NCBI GenBank assembly: GCA_022448455.1
Contig: JAKUUR010000004.1
Coordinates: forward strand, 29,608-93,607
From: Candidatus Thioglobus autotrophicus
GTDB lineage: Bacteria > Pseudomonadota > Gammaproteobacteria > PS1 > Pseudothioglobaceae
DNA length: 64,000 bases
Direction: 5' to 3'
Positions 24,603-34,627 of this stretch are shown here, one piece after another. A program made the translations under genes and the position numbers. Every line of letters starts with the position of its first letter. Within the stretch, counting starts at the first letter, position 1. A model generated the notes under the pieces. That model was not told where the DNA came from. It saw only the letters and a list, made by a program, of their open reading frames with translations, and made no database searches.

Positions 24603-25609
24603 TGCGTTTTTCCTGACAAAGTGATAAGAACACTTTGCAACTCATCGTAAACGTTGAGATTATCCATACCTTTTAGTGAGCGGTCAATACGCCCGAGTGA
24701 TAATAGCAATTTTTGTAGTCGTTGATAAGAATGTTTATTGAGAGCATTTGAAATCAAAGGTTTTCTTTTTTGCCATACCCGGTGTTTTTCGAGTATAGCC
24801 TCAATTGGTTCATTGTGTTTCAATTCGACAGACATCGTTACCAGAGACTTTATCTCTCGGTACAGGGATGAAACGATAATCACTGGCGGTGTCGTTTCAT
24901 CAACAAGCGAGTTGAATATTTTGTTGACTTTTGTTGAATCACCTTTGAGTGCGGCATCAATCAGTCCAAAGACCGAGTAATGGGACTGTTGGTCGATTTG
25001 ATTGAGGAACTCATTAGCGTTAATATGACCATCAGGATAGGCGATTTTGAGTTTTTGTATTTCTTGCATAGATGCCAAAAGGTTGCCTTCTGTGCAATAA
25101 GCGATTGCCTCAGCAACCTCGTGATTAGTTTTCAGGCCTAACTGGGTCATTTGGTTAATAATCCAGCCAACGAGATGTTCATTTTGAACCTCCCAGTGTT
25201 GAATGATAGCACCCCTTTTATCTAGAGCTTTAAACCACTTACTTTTTTGCTGGTTTATGTCTAGTTTGCCTGTAGAGATAATGAGCAAAACATCATCTGG
25301 GAGACTGTCAACTAATTCTGTTAGTGCTTTTGAACCTTTGATACCAAGTTTTCCAGTGGTAAGGCAGCACTCAATGATACGCTTCTCTGTGAAAAGTGAT
25401 GGGCTTGCCATGTCACTAATGATAGTGTCCCAAGAGAACTGTCCGTCAATATCAAAACGAACACGATCGCTAAAACTATTCTCTTTCGCAGCTTCTTTAA
25501 TTAGAGCCAAGCTTTGCTCAACCAAGAGAATTTCTGGGCCAAAGGCAAAATAGAGTGATTCCAAACCGTTTGAGAGGTGTTTTGAGAGCTGATCTGGCTT
25601 TATTTTCAT
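24590..25609 (-). CDS. holA: DNA polymerase III delta subunit
   Basis: The 339-residue protein matches HolA in its start ([29 protein letters not shown]) and in its AAA-like three-domain length. It loads the beta clamp as part of the gamma/tau complex. In most gammaproteobacteria lptE and leuS precede holA; here the upstream neighbour is divergent ftsH, so that linkage is broken. proA downstream, with overlapping ends, recalls Pseudomonas-type neighbourhoods. Confidence 0.85.
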   Translation of the reverse strand: MKIKPDQLSKHLSNGLESLYFAFGPEILLVEQSLALIKEAAKENSFSDRVRFDIDGQFSWDTIISDMASPSLFTEKRIIECCLTTGKLGIKGSKALTELVDSLPDDVLLIISTGKLDINQQKSKWFKALDKRGAIIQHWEVQNEHLVGWIINQMTQLGLKTNHEVAEAIAYCTEGNLLASMQEIQKLKIAYPDGHINANEFLNQIDQQSHYSVFGLIDAALKGDSTKVNKIFNSLVDETTPPVIIVSSLYREIKSLVTMSVELKHNEPIEAILEKHRVWQKRKPLISNALNKHSYQRLQKLLLSLGRIDRSLKGMDNLNVYDELQSVLITLSGKTQWTQ

Positions 25610-25714
25610 GAGTTTTCTTAAGAAATTCGGGTCGAGTGGAAAAAATGAGCCAAAACGACATTAATTTTTGTAATATTCATTATGTCATAATTGTAAAATA
25701 ATTTGTCATCAAAC

Positions 25715-25742
25715 CTTGAAAAATTGCCATCAAACCCTATAT
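25715..25742 (+). promoter_or_regulatory. Heat-shock (sigma-32 type) promoter of ftsH
   Basis: CTTGAAA at 25715-25721, a 13-base spacer, then CCCTATAT at 25735-25742. The RpoH consensus is CTTGAAA, 13-15 bases, CCCCATNT, so only one consensus base differs. It lies 52 bases upstream of the ftsH start in the right orientation, and ftsH is a known heat-shock gene. The -10 also forms half of an inverted repeat CCCTAT...ATAGGG (25735-25757). Confidence 0.7.
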
Positions 25743-25794
25743 AAGTAATCAATAGGGTATATTTACCGTTCTACATTTAGGTTAAATTTTATAT

Positions 25795-27717
25795 ATGTAT
25801 AAGAATATTTTACTATGGCTGGTATTGGGCAGTGTCCTTGCCTCTCTGTTTGGTCAATTTAAACCTACCAATAATTCAACCGAGATTAGTTACTCTCAGT
25901 TCATCCAAAGTGTCAAACAAGGGAACGTTTCCAGCGTCAAGATTGCGGGAAGTCAAATTAGCGGTGTAACTTCACTAGGTGAAGAGTTTGACACCTATAG
26001 CCCTGGTGATTTGGGTTTGATGGGAGACCTACTAAATAATGGCGTTTCTGTTCAGGCTACGCCACCAGCAAAAGAGAGCTTCTTGAAGCAACTGATAATT
26101 TCACTAGCACCCATACTATTACTGATTGGCGTCATTATGTATACCATGCGTAGTGCTGGAGGCGCTATGGGTGGAAAGAATCCGATGTCATTCGGTAAAT
26201 CAAAGGCACGTTTAATTACCAAGGACGAGGCACAGGTCACCTTTGCGGATGTTGCAGGCGTTGATGAGGCAAAAGAAGAGGTCAGTGAATTAGTTGACTT
26301 CCTCTCTGACCCGAGCAAATTTACTAGAGTTGGTGGAAAGATTCCAAAAGGTGTACTCATGATTGGTCCACCCGGAACAGGTAAGACTTTACTAGCAAAG
26401 GCAGTGGCGGGTGAGGCTGACGTACCATTCTTCTTTATTTCTGGTTCCGACTTTGTTGAAATGTTTGTTGGTGTTGGAGCATCTCGCGTACGTGACATGT
26501 TTGAACAGGCCAAAAAAAATGCCCCCTGTATCATCTTTATTGATGAGATTGATGCAGTAGGTCGTCAGCGTGGAGCTGGTTTGGGTGGTGGACATGATGA
26601 GCGTGAACAAACCCTTAACCAGATGCTGGTTGAAATGGATGGTTTCGAAGGGACAGAGGGTGTTATCGTTGTTGCAGCAACTAACCGTCCAGATGTACTT
26701 GATCCTGCGCTACTCAGGGCTGGAAGGTTTGATCGCACAGTCACTGTTGGTTTGCCTGATATAAAAGGGCGCGATGCTATTTTGAAGATACATATGAGGA
26801 AGCTGCCTGTTGCAAAAAATGTCAAATCTATGGATATAGCCAGAGGTACTCCAGGCTTTTCGGGTGCGGATCTAGCTAATTTAACTAATGAAGCTGCTTT
26901 GCTTGCAGCTGGGAAAAGTAAAAAACTGGTAGGAATGCAAGAATTCGAAAAAGCCAAAGACAAGATAATGATGGGCTCGGAACGCAAGAGCATGGTTATG
27001 GATGAAGCGGAAAAAGAAATGACTGCCTTTCATGAGGCCGGACACGCAATAGTTGGACGTTTGGTACCTGAACATGACCCGGTTTACAAGGTCAGCATTA
27101 TTCCAAGAGGTAGGGCTTTGGGTGTGACTATGTTTCTACCCGTAAAAGATAAGTATAGTGTTTCAAAGCGCAAGATTAACTCTCAAATTTCCTCATTATT
27201 TGGTGGCCGAATTGCAGAAGAGCTTGTTTATGGTAAAGACGATGTAACAACTGGTGCAAGTAATGACATAGAACGTGCCACTGAACTTGCCCATAAAATG
27301 GTCAAACTTTGGGGAATGTCTGACGTGATGGGTCCGTTGGCTTATGGTGAAGAAGAGGGAGAGATTTTCTTAGGTCGACAGGTAACCAAACATAAGCACA
27401 TTTCTGATGACACATTTAATAAAGTGGATGCTGAAATTCGTATAATTATTGATGCCAATTACGATATAGCTTACAAAATTCTTGAGGAAAACAGAGATAT
27501 TCTAGACTCAATGGCAGCAGCATTAATCGAGTTTGAAACTATTGACGTGGGTCAGATTGATGACCTGATGGCTAGAAAACCAATGCGAGAGGCAGCTGAA
27601 GTTGTTGATTCTGAAGAAGTTTCGTCCGAGTTGGGAACCGGTAGTAAATCTAAAGGTTCCGAACCGTCTTCAGATGACAACCGAGGTGGTGACAGTAGTA
27701 CTGAGCAGTTTGCATAG
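25795..27717 (+). CDS. ftsH: ATP-dependent zinc metalloprotease FtsH
   Basis: The 640-residue membrane AAA protease has two N-terminal membrane segments (about residues 5-20 and 98-117), Walker A GPPGTGKT at residues 191-198, Walker [10 protein letters not shown], and a zinc site His413-Glu414-x-x-His417 (FHEAGH). It degrades misfolded membrane proteins and regulators such as LpxC and RpoH. It is encoded just upstream of folP and glmM, a conserved order. rlmE, usually in front of it, is missing. A heat-shock promoter fits its regulation. Confidence 0.98.
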   Translation: MYKNILLWLVLGSVLASLFGQFKPTNNSTEISYSQFIQSVKQGNVSSVKIAGSQISGVTSLGEEFDTYSPGDLGLMGDLLNNGVSVQATPPAKESFLKQLIISLAPILLLIGVIMYTMRSAGGAMGGKNPMSFGKSKARLITKDEAQVTFADVAGVDEAKEEVSELVDFLSDPSKFTRVGGKIPKGVLMIGPPGTGKTLLAKAVAGEADVPFFFISGSDFVEMFVGVGASRVRDMFEQAKKNAPCIIFIDEIDAVGRQRGAGLGGGHDEREQTLNQMLVEMDGFEGTEGVIVVAATNRPDVLDPALLRAGRFDRTVTVGLPDIKGRDAILKIHMRKLPVAKNVKSMDIARGTPGFSGADLANLTNEAALLAAGKSKKLVGMQEFEKAKDKIMMGSERKSMVMDEAEKEMTAFHEAGHAIVGRLVPEHDPVYKVSIIPRGRALGVTMFLPVKDKYSVSKRKINSQISSLFGGRIAEELVYGKDDVTTGASNDIERATELAHKMVKLWGMSDVMGPLAYGEEEGEIFLGRQVTKHKHISDDTFNKVDAEIRIIIDANYDIAYKILEENRDILDSMAAALIEFETIDVGQIDDLMARKPMREAAEVVDSEEVSSELGTGSKSKGSEPSSDDNRGGDSSTEQFA

Positions 27718-27723
27718 TTCGAA

Positions 27724-28539
27724 GTGAGCTTGATGGTCGACCAACCAATCGTCATGGGTGTACTCAACATTACCCCAGATTCATTTTCTGATGGTGGCTT
27801 ATTTTTAGAAGCTCAAAGTGCAATTGATCAAGCCATCTTAATGGTTGAACAAGGCGCTGATATTATTGATATTGGCGGTGAATCAACTCGACCAGGAGCA
27901 CCTGATGTAAGTGCTAAAGATGAGTTGAAGCGAGTTCTGCCTGTCATTGAAGCTTTGAGTGGTAACATTGACGTACCAATATCGATTGATACCTCTAAAC
28001 CTGTTGTTATGGAGAGAGCTTTCGGTGCAGGTGCAAGTATTATTAATGACGTCTATGCTCTTCGCTCTAAAGGCGCCTTAGAAATGGCAGCTTCGTTGGG
28101 TGCCGATGTATGTTTAATGCATATGCAAGGAAATCCAAGAACGATGCAAAAAAATCCGAAGTACGATGATGTTGTTAGTGATGTGAAAATTTTCTTTACA
28201 GAACGACTCGAGGCTTGTTCAGATGTTGGGATTAAACTAGAGTCTATAACCCTTGACCCAGGATTTGGTTTCGGGAAGAACCTAGCTCATAACATAGCAT
28301 TGTTAAAAAATCTGGCTGAATTTCATGACTTTGGAGTCTCTATTTTGGCTGGACTTTCAAGGAAATCAATGATCGGTTCATTGTTAGGCGATAAAGAAGT
28401 TGACTCAAGAATGATTGGCAGTGTTACAGCTGCATTAATTGCAGTGGAGAATGGCGCCAACATTATTAGAGCTCATGACGTTGCTGAAACCAAAGATGCA
28501 CTTACGGTTTGGCAACAAATTAAGCATTTTAGGGAATAA
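27724..28539 (+). CDS. folP: Dihydropteroate synthase
   Basis: The protein is about 270 residues and joins the pterin diphosphate to p-aminobenzoate. Signature segments are MGVLNITPDSFSDGG near the N terminus, IIDIGGESTRPGA, and DPGFGFGKNLAHN. The start is uncertain: GTG at 27724 and ATG at 27733 are in frame, and neither has a strong ribosome-binding site. The ATG gives the more usual N terminus (MVDQPIVMG). It follows ftsH closely and precedes glmM by 3 bases. Confidence 0.95.
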   Translation: MSLMVDQPIVMGVLNITPDSFSDGGLFLEAQSAIDQAILMVEQGADIIDIGGESTRPGAPDVSAKDELKRVLPVIEALSGNIDVPISIDTSKPVVMERAFGAGASIINDVYALRSKGALEMAASLGADVCLMHMQGNPRTMQKNPKYDDVVSDVKIFFTERLEACSDVGIKLESITLDPGFGFGKNLAHNIALLKNLAEFHDFGVSILAGLSRKSMIGSLLGDKEVDSRMIGSVTAALIAVENGANIIRAHDVAETKDALTVWQQIKHFRE

Positions 28540-28542
28540 TTT

Positions 28543-29874
28543 GTGGATAAATTCTTTGGTACCGATGGCATAAGAGGAACGGTTGGCAAGCCACCTATTA
28601 CGGCGGACTTTTTGTTGAAAGTAGGTTGGGCAGTAGGTTCTGTTTTGTCGGAAAATGGGCCCGCAAGTGTGATTATTGGTAAGGACACTCGCGTTTCAGG
28701 TTATCTGTTTGAATCCGCCCTCGAGGCGGGTTTTTTGTCTGCAGGGGTTAGTGTGGGACTGTTAGGACCAATGCCTTCACCGGCGATTGCCTATTTAACC
28801 AAAGCTTATGGTGCGAGTGCAGGAGTTGTAATCAGTGCCTCCCATAATAACTTTCAAGATAACGGCGTTAAGTTTTTCTCAAGTCAAGGTTTAAAGCTAA
28901 GCGATAAAACCCAGAAAGCCATAGAGAAAAAAATTTCTACTCCCATGGTTAGTGTTGATTCAGCCAATATTGGTAAAGCATTCAGGCATGACCAGGCTTT
29001 AGGTAGATATATCGAATTTTGTAAATCAACTTTCGATCGAATTTGTAATCTTTCTCATCTAACTATTGTTGTTGATTGTGCCAACGGCGCAACTTACAAT
29101 ATTGCACAATGTGTGTTTGAAGAGTTGGGTGCTAAGGTGATTATGATTAATAACCAGCCTGATGGTTACAACATTAACCATAATTGCGGCGCAACTGACA
29201 CAACACATTTACAACAAGAAGTTTTAAACCACGAAGCAGACTTAGGTATCGCTTTTGATGGTGACGGTGATCGCTTGATAATGGTTGATCATACTGGCGA
29301 GAAGGTTGATGGAGATGAGCTAGTATTTATCATTGCCAAGGCATGGAAAAAAAATGGTACCCTTAAATCAAGCACAGTGGTTGGAACAAAAATGTCCAAT
29401 TTGGGAATGCGCGAAGCACTTTCAGATCTGGATATCAATTTTATTGAAGCTGACGTGGGTGACAGATTTGTGATGGAACAATTGATACTAAACAAAGCTA
29501 ATCTTGGTGGTGAAGGCTCTGGACACATTATTTGTCTTAATAAATCTACCTCGGGTGACGGCATTATTGCTGCATTGCAAGTTTTAGAAGTTATGTTGAA
29601 GTCTAATCAATCTTTGTATGACCTCAAAAAGGAAATGACTAAGTACCCCCAGGTGCTCATTAATGTTAAAACGAATGGTAAGCTGGACTTGGAGAATCAC
29701 GAAAATCTTAATCAAGTCATATCAGTTGTTAAAGGAGAACTTGCAGACAAAGGACGCGTACTTATTAGGGAATCAGGTACTGAGCCTCTAGTTAGAATTA
29801 TGGTAGAAAGCATCGATTTAGATTTAGCGAATAAAAGTGCAAATCAGTTAGCAGAAGCTCTGCAATCAAGTTAA
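28543..29874 (+). CDS. glmM: Phosphoglucosamine mutase
   Basis: The 443-residue enzyme converts glucosamine-6-phosphate to glucosamine-1-phosphate for peptidoglycan and LPS. It starts with GTG ([14 protein letters not shown] follows). The phosphoserine loop is [17 protein letters not shown], and the metal loop is [13 protein letters not shown]. The C-terminal phosphate-binding segment [15 protein letters not shown] is intact. The ftsH-folP-glmM order is conserved in gammaproteobacteria. Confidence 0.97.
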   Translation: MDKFFGTDGIRGTVGKPPITADFLLKVGWAVGSVLSENGPASVIIGKDTRVSGYLFESALEAGFLSAGVSVGLLGPMPSPAIAYLTKAYGASAGVVISASHNNFQDNGVKFFSSQGLKLSDKTQKAIEKKISTPMVSVDSANIGKAFRHDQALGRYIEFCKSTFDRICNLSHLTIVVDCANGATYNIAQCVFEELGAKVIMINNQPDGYNINHNCGATDTTHLQQEVLNHEADLGIAFDGDGDRLIMVDHTGEKVDGDELVFIIAKAWKKNGTLKSSTVVGTKMSNLGMREALSDLDINFIEADVGDRFVMEQLILNKANLGGEGSGHIICLNKSTSGDGIIAALQVLEVMLKSNQSLYDLKKEMTKYPQVLINVKTNGKLDLENHENLNQVISVVKGELADKGRVLIRESGTEPLVRIMVESIDLDLANKSANQLAEALQSS

Positions 29875-29934
29875 TCTTTACCATAATTTCAATATAATAT
29901 CGTTTTTCATAACGATAACCTACCAGAGGAAAGC

Positions 29935-30672
29935 ATGAGTTTTACAGCTTTAGAGTTAGGAGTAGTTGCTTTGATTTTTTCCTGGTCAGGTTTCGTAAGA
30001 ACAGGACTTGGTTTTGGTGGTGCGGCTTTGGGACTACCTCTAATGATGCTCGTTGGTGGATCTCCGATTGACTGGTTACCAATTATTGGAATTCATTTAT
30101 TCTTTTTTTCAGGTATTGCTCTCTCCAAGGTATTGAAGAAAGTTGATTGGAGGTATTTAAAGAGCTCATTGCCGTGGATTTTGCCTGCAAAATTATTAGG
30201 TGTCATTGGCCTGATAAACCTTCCGGCAGATGTGATGACTGTGATTGTTTACCTGATCACTAGCTTTTATGCATTTACCTGGATCCTTGATCGTCCAATC
30301 GGATCTCAGAAAAATTGGGTTGATAATTTATTATTGTTCTTAGGTGGATATATATCTGGAACTTCTTTAACTGGAGCTCCATTAATAGTTGCAGTTTATA
30401 TGCGCCACATTGTTAAGGAGCAGTTGCGAAATACACTATTTGTTTTGTGGATTTTCCTGGTTGCAATTAAGATGAGCGCATTTATAGTGGTTGGGGTTTA
30501 TATTGACTGGCGTTTTGCTTTAATGTTAATTCCAGCGGCAGCTATTGGACATTACGTTGGACTCAAAGCTCACGATAAAATTATGGAAAATAATGATCGA
30601 TTCAAGAGGTGGATAGGAGGAGTGTTGCTGTCAGTTTGTGCTATTGGCTTTATAAGGCTTTTTATTATTTAA
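29935..30672 (+). CDS. TauE/SafE family transporter
   Basis: The 245-residue protein is almost entirely hydrophobic with seven or eight predicted membrane segments, and shows the family pattern GLGFGGAALGLPLMM near residue 25 and GTSLTGAPLIVAVYM near residue 140. TauE/SafE members export sulfite, sulfoacetate or related organic acids. In a sulfur oxidiser that handles sulfite this is a plausible sulfite exporter, but the substrate is not shown. A good AGAGGA ribosome-binding site precedes the ATG. It stands alone between glmM and the convergent Lrp-type regulator. Confidence 0.8.
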   Translation: MSFTALELGVVALIFSWSGFVRTGLGFGGAALGLPLMMLVGGSPIDWLPIIGIHLFFFSGIALSKVLKKVDWRYLKSSLPWILPAKLLGVIGLINLPADVMTVIVYLITSFYAFTWILDRPIGSQKNWVDNLLLFLGGYISGTSLTGAPLIVAVYMRHIVKEQLRNTLFVLWIFLVAIKMSAFIVVGVYIDWRFALMLIPAAAIGHYVGLKAHDKIMENNDRFKRWIGGVLLSVCAIGFIRLFII

Positions 30673-30689
30673 TCTTAACTTCTGAGAGT

Positions 30690-31151
30690 TTATTCAATCA
30701 AACCAAGAGGTATTTCGGTGGTATGTTTAATTTCTTCAATAGCGAAATGTGAGGTCACCTTAGCAAATTGAACTTTATCAATTAAACGTTTATAAAAGCT
30801 GTCATAGCTTTCAATATCACTAACAATAACTTTTAATAGGTAGTCAATTTCACCGCTCATTCGGTAACACTCTACAACTTCAGGAATCTGTCGGATAGTT
30901 TCGTCAAAAATTCTGATTTTTTCTTGATCATGTGTATTCAATGTCACAAAAACCATCGTCGTGACGTTTAATCCAATTTTTTTGCGGTCAACTAGAGAGA
31001 CGGTTTTACTGATGTAGCCAAGATTTTTTAATTGCTTTATGCGCTTCCAGCAAGGCGTAGTTGATAAGTGAACTTCAGCTGAGAGTTGTTGAATGGTCAT
31101 TTCTGCATTATGTTGCAGTAACTCTAGCAGTTTGACATCTATTGCATCCAT
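30690..31151 (-). CDS. Lrp/AsnC family transcriptional regulator
   Basis: The 153-residue protein has an N-terminal winged helix (MDAIDVKLLELLQHNAEMTIQQLSAEV, written here as the DAIDVKLLELL and QQLSAEVHLS blocks), followed by the RAM/AsnC effector domain with CYRMSGEIDYLLKVIVSD. It diverges from the sulfite reductase gene, which it may regulate, with 145 bases between. Close relatives sense amino acids; the effector here is unknown. Confidence 0.88.
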   Translation of the reverse strand: MDAIDVKLLELLQHNAEMTIQQLSAEVHLSTTPCWKRIKQLKNLGYISKTVSLVDRKKIGLNVTTMVFVTLNTHDQEKIRIFDETIRQIPEVVECYRMSGEIDYLLKVIVSDIESYDSFYKRLIDKVQFAKVTSHFAIEEIKHTTEIPLGLIE

Positions 31152-31182
31152 AATCTAATCCAAAAATAGGAAAAAATATAAT

Positions 31183-31252
31183 ATTTTTCTATAATTTTGA
31201 ATTTTACCAGTAAATAAGCATTATTTTTTCTATAAATATTCAAATAATAGAA
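31183..31252 (+). promoter_or_regulatory. Possible Lrp-type operator between the regulator and cysI
   Basis: Two direct copies of ATTTTT(T)CTATAA start at 31183 and 31223, 40 bases apart, or about four DNA turns. The second merges into an inverted repeat TTCTAT...ATAGAA at 31228-31252. Lrp-family proteins bind phased AT-rich sites like these. A sulfite-reductase promoter probably overlaps. The evidence is by pattern only in a very AT-rich gap. Confidence 0.35.
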
Positions 31253-31296
31253 TATGTTACTATAATATTTCAATATCTATATATAGAAGTAATAAC

Positions 31297-32934
31297 ATGT
31301 ATCAATATAGCCCTGAAGATACTAAATTTTTAGTTGAAAGAGTGGATCAGTTTGAGAAGCAATTAAAACGTCATTTGGATGGTGATTTAGATGCTGCTAA
31401 ATTTAGAAGTCTCAGATTAAGAAACGGACTTTATATGGAATTGCATGCTCATATGTTGAGGGTTGCTATTCCATACGGAACTTTAAACACAATTCAACTT
31501 AGAGCGCTTGCCGATGTGGCCGATAAGTATGATCGTGGCTTTGGCCATTTCACAACTCGTCAAAATATCCAATATAATTGGATTGAATTGTCTGAGATTG
31601 CCAATCTACTTCGTGAGTTATCAAGTGTAGGTCTTCACGCCATTCAGACTAGCGGTAAAGCAACACGGAACATTACAGCTGACCCATTATCTGGACTGAC
31701 AGAGGGAGAGATTGCTGATGCCAGACCCTATTGCGAATTGATTCGTCGATGGTTGAATTTACATCCAGAATTTTCTTGGTTACCAGGTAAATTCAAGATT
31801 GCTATTAATGGCGCAAAGTTAGATGAAACAGCACTTAGAGTTCATGACCTTGGGTTGAGATTGATTCGAAATAAAGAAGGTGAGCTCGGTTTTACTGTTT
31901 ATGTTGGCGGAGGCTTGGGTGCAGCGGCAATGGTGGCAGCTGAAACAGCATCTTTTGTTCCTGTTGAGGATATCCTTAGTTATCTTGAATCTGCTATGAG
32001 AATATACAATTTAAAAGGCCGTCGAGATCATCTTAAAAAGTTACGAATCAAATTTTTAGTTCGTGAGCTTGGTGCAAAGGAATATTCCCGATTAGTTGAT
32101 GAAGACTGGAAACAAACCAGGGACGATCCCGAGTTGAAGTTAAACTTAACTCATTTATCAGAACTTGAAAAAGATTTTGCTCTGCCAATTAAACCATTGG
32201 CTCTTGATGGTTTTGTAGACAAAGTTGATTTTAATTACAGTATATGGAAGAAAAACAATGTTCGAGCTCATAAAGTATCGGGTCACAGTATCGTCAACAT
32301 ATCGCTCACAAAACTTGGCGAAGCTCCTGGCGATGCAACTTCAGAGCAGATGCGGATTTTGGCAGATTTAGCTGACCAATACAGTTATAGCGAGCTTAGA
32401 ACAACAAAAAGGCAAACAATTGTTTTTCCTTATGTTCGAAAAGATCAGGTTTTTGATTTATGGCAGTCACTTGAAAAATATGGATTAGCGAGTCCGCATC
32501 AGGGAACTCTGGCACAGATTGTGGCTTGTCCTGGTGGTGATTATTGTGATTTAGCAAAGGCCGGCTCTATTCCTATTGCAACAAGAGTACAACAGCGTTT
32601 TGACGATATGGATAAATTGCTTGACATTGGCGACCTAAATATCAACATATCAGGCTGTGAAAACTCTTGTGCACATCATCACGTAGCTGATATAGGCTTA
32701 CTGGGAATGCAAAAGAATGGAGAGGAGTATTATCAAATAACTGTTGCTGGTGAAACTCTTCATAAAACTGTTATTGGTAAAAAGTTAGGTCCTTCTGTTA
32801 GTGGGGATAACGTTGTTGATGCGGTTGAAGATATCGTCAATGTTTACTTAGATAATCGTGAAGAGGAAGAAAAATTCACGGAAGTTTTCAAGCGTATCGG
32901 TATTAAGCCATTTAAGGAGAAGGTCTATGAGTGA
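31297..32934 (+). CDS. cysI: Assimilatory sulfite reductase hemoprotein (nitrite/sulfite reductase family)
   Basis: The 545-residue protein has two half-repeats of the nitrite/sulfite reductase fold. Four cysteines for the siroheme-bridged 4Fe-4S cluster are present: Cys411 and Cys417 (ACPGGDYCD) and Cys454 and Cys458 (SGCENSCAHHH). It reduces sulfite to sulfide, probably with ferredoxin or an unknown donor, since no flavoprotein CysJ is adjacent. It overlaps the DUF934 gene by 8 bases, a pairing known from other proteobacteria, where cysH usually follows. Here cysH lies 18 kb away. Confidence 0.92.
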   Translation: MYQYSPEDTKFLVERVDQFEKQLKRHLDGDLDAAKFRSLRLRNGLYMELHAHMLRVAIPYGTLNTIQLRALADVADKYDRGFGHFTTRQNIQYNWIELSEIANLLRELSSVGLHAIQTSGKATRNITADPLSGLTEGEIADARPYCELIRRWLNLHPEFSWLPGKFKIAINGAKLDETALRVHDLGLRLIRNKEGELGFTVYVGGGLGAAAMVAAETASFVPVEDILSYLESAMRIYNLKGRRDHLKKLRIKFLVRELGAKEYSRLVDEDWKQTRDDPELKLNLTHLSELEKDFALPIKPLALDGFVDKVDFNYSIWKKNNVRAHKVSGHSIVNISLTKLGEAPGDATSEQMRILADLADQYSYSELRTTKRQTIVFPYVRKDQVFDLWQSLEKYGLASPHQGTLAQIVACPGGDYCDLAKAGSIPIATRVQQRFDDMDKLLDIGDLNINISGCENSCAHHHVADIGLLGMQKNGEEYYQITVAGETLHKTVIGKKLGPSVSGDNVVDAVEDIVNVYLDNREEEEKFTEVFKRIGIKPFKEKVYE

Positions 32935-33421
32935 GTCTAATGAATTAACTGCTGCAAGTGCAACTTTAGGAGCTAAGGTTGCGGAATCAAGGCCACTTGA
33001 CACTAGTGTATTAAATAAAGACAACGAAAGTATTGAGCTTTTCAGTGTCGAACAATGGATTGAAAACGTAGATGAAGTATCAAAGTTAGGAGTTGGAGTA
33101 ATTGTTAAGCCTGCAGATGATGTACAACTGCTGAAAGACACTTTGAATGATGTCGCTTTGATTGCACTAGATTTTAATAATTTCGATGATGGTAGAGGAT
33201 ACTCTCAGGCTTACTTGTTAAGCAAGAGGTGGAAGTATGCAGGGGAAATTATTGGCATCAATGCACACTTGGATCAATTACAATTCATGCTCAGATCTGG
33301 AGTGACTAGCTACAAACTTTTGGAAGGCTATGAGGGCTTTGATGAGCTCGACTACTCTAATGGATTCAGTATCTGCTATCAAGCAGCAGCAAACAATTCA
33401 GGATTGAAAAAAAAGTTTTAA
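32927..33421 (+). CDS. DUF934 protein, sulfite-reduction partner
   Basis: The protein is about 164 residues from the ATG at 32927, which follows an AAGGAGA ribosome-binding site. The family features are VGVIVKPADD, LIALDFNNFDDGRGYSQAYLL, and a short C-terminal tail. DUF934 proteins accompany CysI in many proteobacteria and are thought to help sulfite reduction, possibly in electron delivery, but their reaction is unknown. The first 30 residues are not conserved. A longer frame opens upstream inside cysI but is not needed. Confidence 0.85.
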   Translation: MSESNELTAASATLGAKVAESRPLDTSVLNKDNESIELFSVEQWIENVDEVSKLGVGVIVKPADDVQLLKDTLNDVALIALDFNNFDDGRGYSQAYLLSKRWKYAGEIIGINAHLDQLQFMLRSGVTSYKLLEGYEGFDELDYSNGFSICYQAAANNSGLKKKF

Positions 33422-33509
33422 TTTCCCCAGTCTAAAGAAAATTTCTTATAAAAGGAATTAATTCAGAGTAGAGATTGGACAGAATATATAGTTTAAAATT
33501 GCGCTGATT

Positions 33510-34085
33510 ATGAATGAGTACTTGTTAATCCTAGTTAGTACAATTTTGGTTAACAATTTTGTACTGGTAAAGTTTTTGGGGCTTTGTCCTTTTATGGGTG
33601 TCTCCAAGAAAATGGATACAGCCATAGGTATGGGCTTTGCAACGACATTTGTCTTGACTTTGGCAAGTATTACTAGTTACCTCATTAATACTTATCTTTT
33701 AATTCCGCTTGAATTAGAGTACCTTAGAACAATCGCTTTTATCGTAACGATTGCCGCTGTTGTTGGCTTTACTGAATTAGTTGTTAATAAAACTTCACCA
33801 GTTTTGCACCAATCATTGGGCGTTTTTTTACCGCTCATTACGACGAACTGTGCGGTGCTTGGTGTTGCTCTTTTGAATGTTGCAGCGAGTAATAGTTTTC
33901 TCCAGTCAGCAGTTTATGGCTTTGGTGCTGCTGTTGGTTTTTCTTTTGTTTTGGTGCTTTTTTCAGGTATTAGAGAACGTATTGAGTCAGCCGATGTTCC
34001 AAAAATCTTTCAAGGTGTTCCTATTGCACTGATTACTGCGGGCTTGATGTCTATGGCATTTATGGGCTTTATTGGATTAGTGTAA
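33510..34085 (+). CDS. rnfA: Rnf complex membrane subunit RnfA
   Basis: The 191-residue protein has six hydrophobic segments and the RnfA signature [10 protein letters not shown] (near residue 25) and [13 protein letters not shown] (near residue 107), whose cysteines bind an inner iron-sulfur centre in the Rnf/NQR family. It forms the membrane core with RnfE and RnfD, moving electrons between NADH and ferredoxin with ion transport. The stop and the RnfB start share one base. RnfE, a homologue with the opposite topology, is missing from this cluster. Confidence 0.95.
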   Translation: MNEYLLILVSTILVNNFVLVKFLGLCPFMGVSKKMDTAIGMGFATTFVLTLASITSYLINTYLLIPLELEYLRTIAFIVTIAAVVGFTELVVNKTSPVLHQSLGVFLPLITTNCAVLGVALLNVAASNSFLQSAVYGFGAAVGFSFVLVLFSGIRERIESADVPKIFQGVPIALITAGLMSMAFMGFIGLV

Positions 34086-34627
34086 TGTTAGATGCAATCT
34101 CAACTCTTTCCCTATTGGCACTATTATTGGGTTTAGGCTTAGGTTACGCTGCGATAAGATACAGAGTAAAAGGTAACCCTTTGATTGACCAAATCGATGC
34201 AATCTTGCCACAAACGCAATGTGGCCAATGTGACTTTCCAGGTTGTCGTCCTTATGCAGAAGCAATAGCCAGTGGTGAGGTAGAAATTAATCAGTGTCCA
34301 CCAGGTGGCCAGGAGGGCGTCGACGCTCTTGCAGAGCTTTTAGGTGTTGAAACATTGCCTTTAAATCAAGTGCACGGAGAAACCAAACCAAAGCGAGTTG
34401 CTGTGGTTGATGAAAAGGTTTGTATTGGCTGTACTTTATGTATTCAAGCTTGTCCAGTTGATGCTTTTGTGGGCTCCTCGAAGGTTATGACAACTGTTAT
34501 CGCCGAAGAGTGTACTGGCTGTGATTTATGCTTACCTGTATGCCCTGTAGATTGTATTGATATGGTTGAAATTAAGCCCACATTTAGAACTTATGTGCCA
34601 GATATTTCGGAGTTAGCCCATGCTTAA
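34085..34627 (+). CDS. rnfB: Rnf complex ferredoxin subunit RnfB
   Basis: The 180-residue protein has an N-terminal membrane helix (residues 5-25), a four-cysteine Fe4S4 motif [14 protein letters not shown] with a later Cys (NQCPPGG), then two ferredoxin motifs [12 protein letters not shown] and [12 protein letters not shown]. It should carry electrons between ferredoxin and the membrane core. Length fits the short gammaproteobacterial form. The next gene overlaps by 8 bases. Confidence 0.95.
   Translation: MLDAISTLSLLALLLGLGLGYAAIRYRVKGNPLIDQIDAILPQTQCGQCDFPGCRPYAEAIASGEVEINQCPPGGQEGVDALAELLGVETLPLNQVHGETKPKRVAVVDEKVCIGCTLCIQACPVDAFVGSSKVMTTVIAEECTGCDLCLPVCPVDCIDMVEIKPTFRTYVPDISELAHA

Noticed and set aside
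32858-32926. Earlier start for the DUF934 gene inside cysI
   Set aside because: The ATG at 32927 has a strong AAGGAGA ribosome-binding site and normal overlap with the cysI stop.
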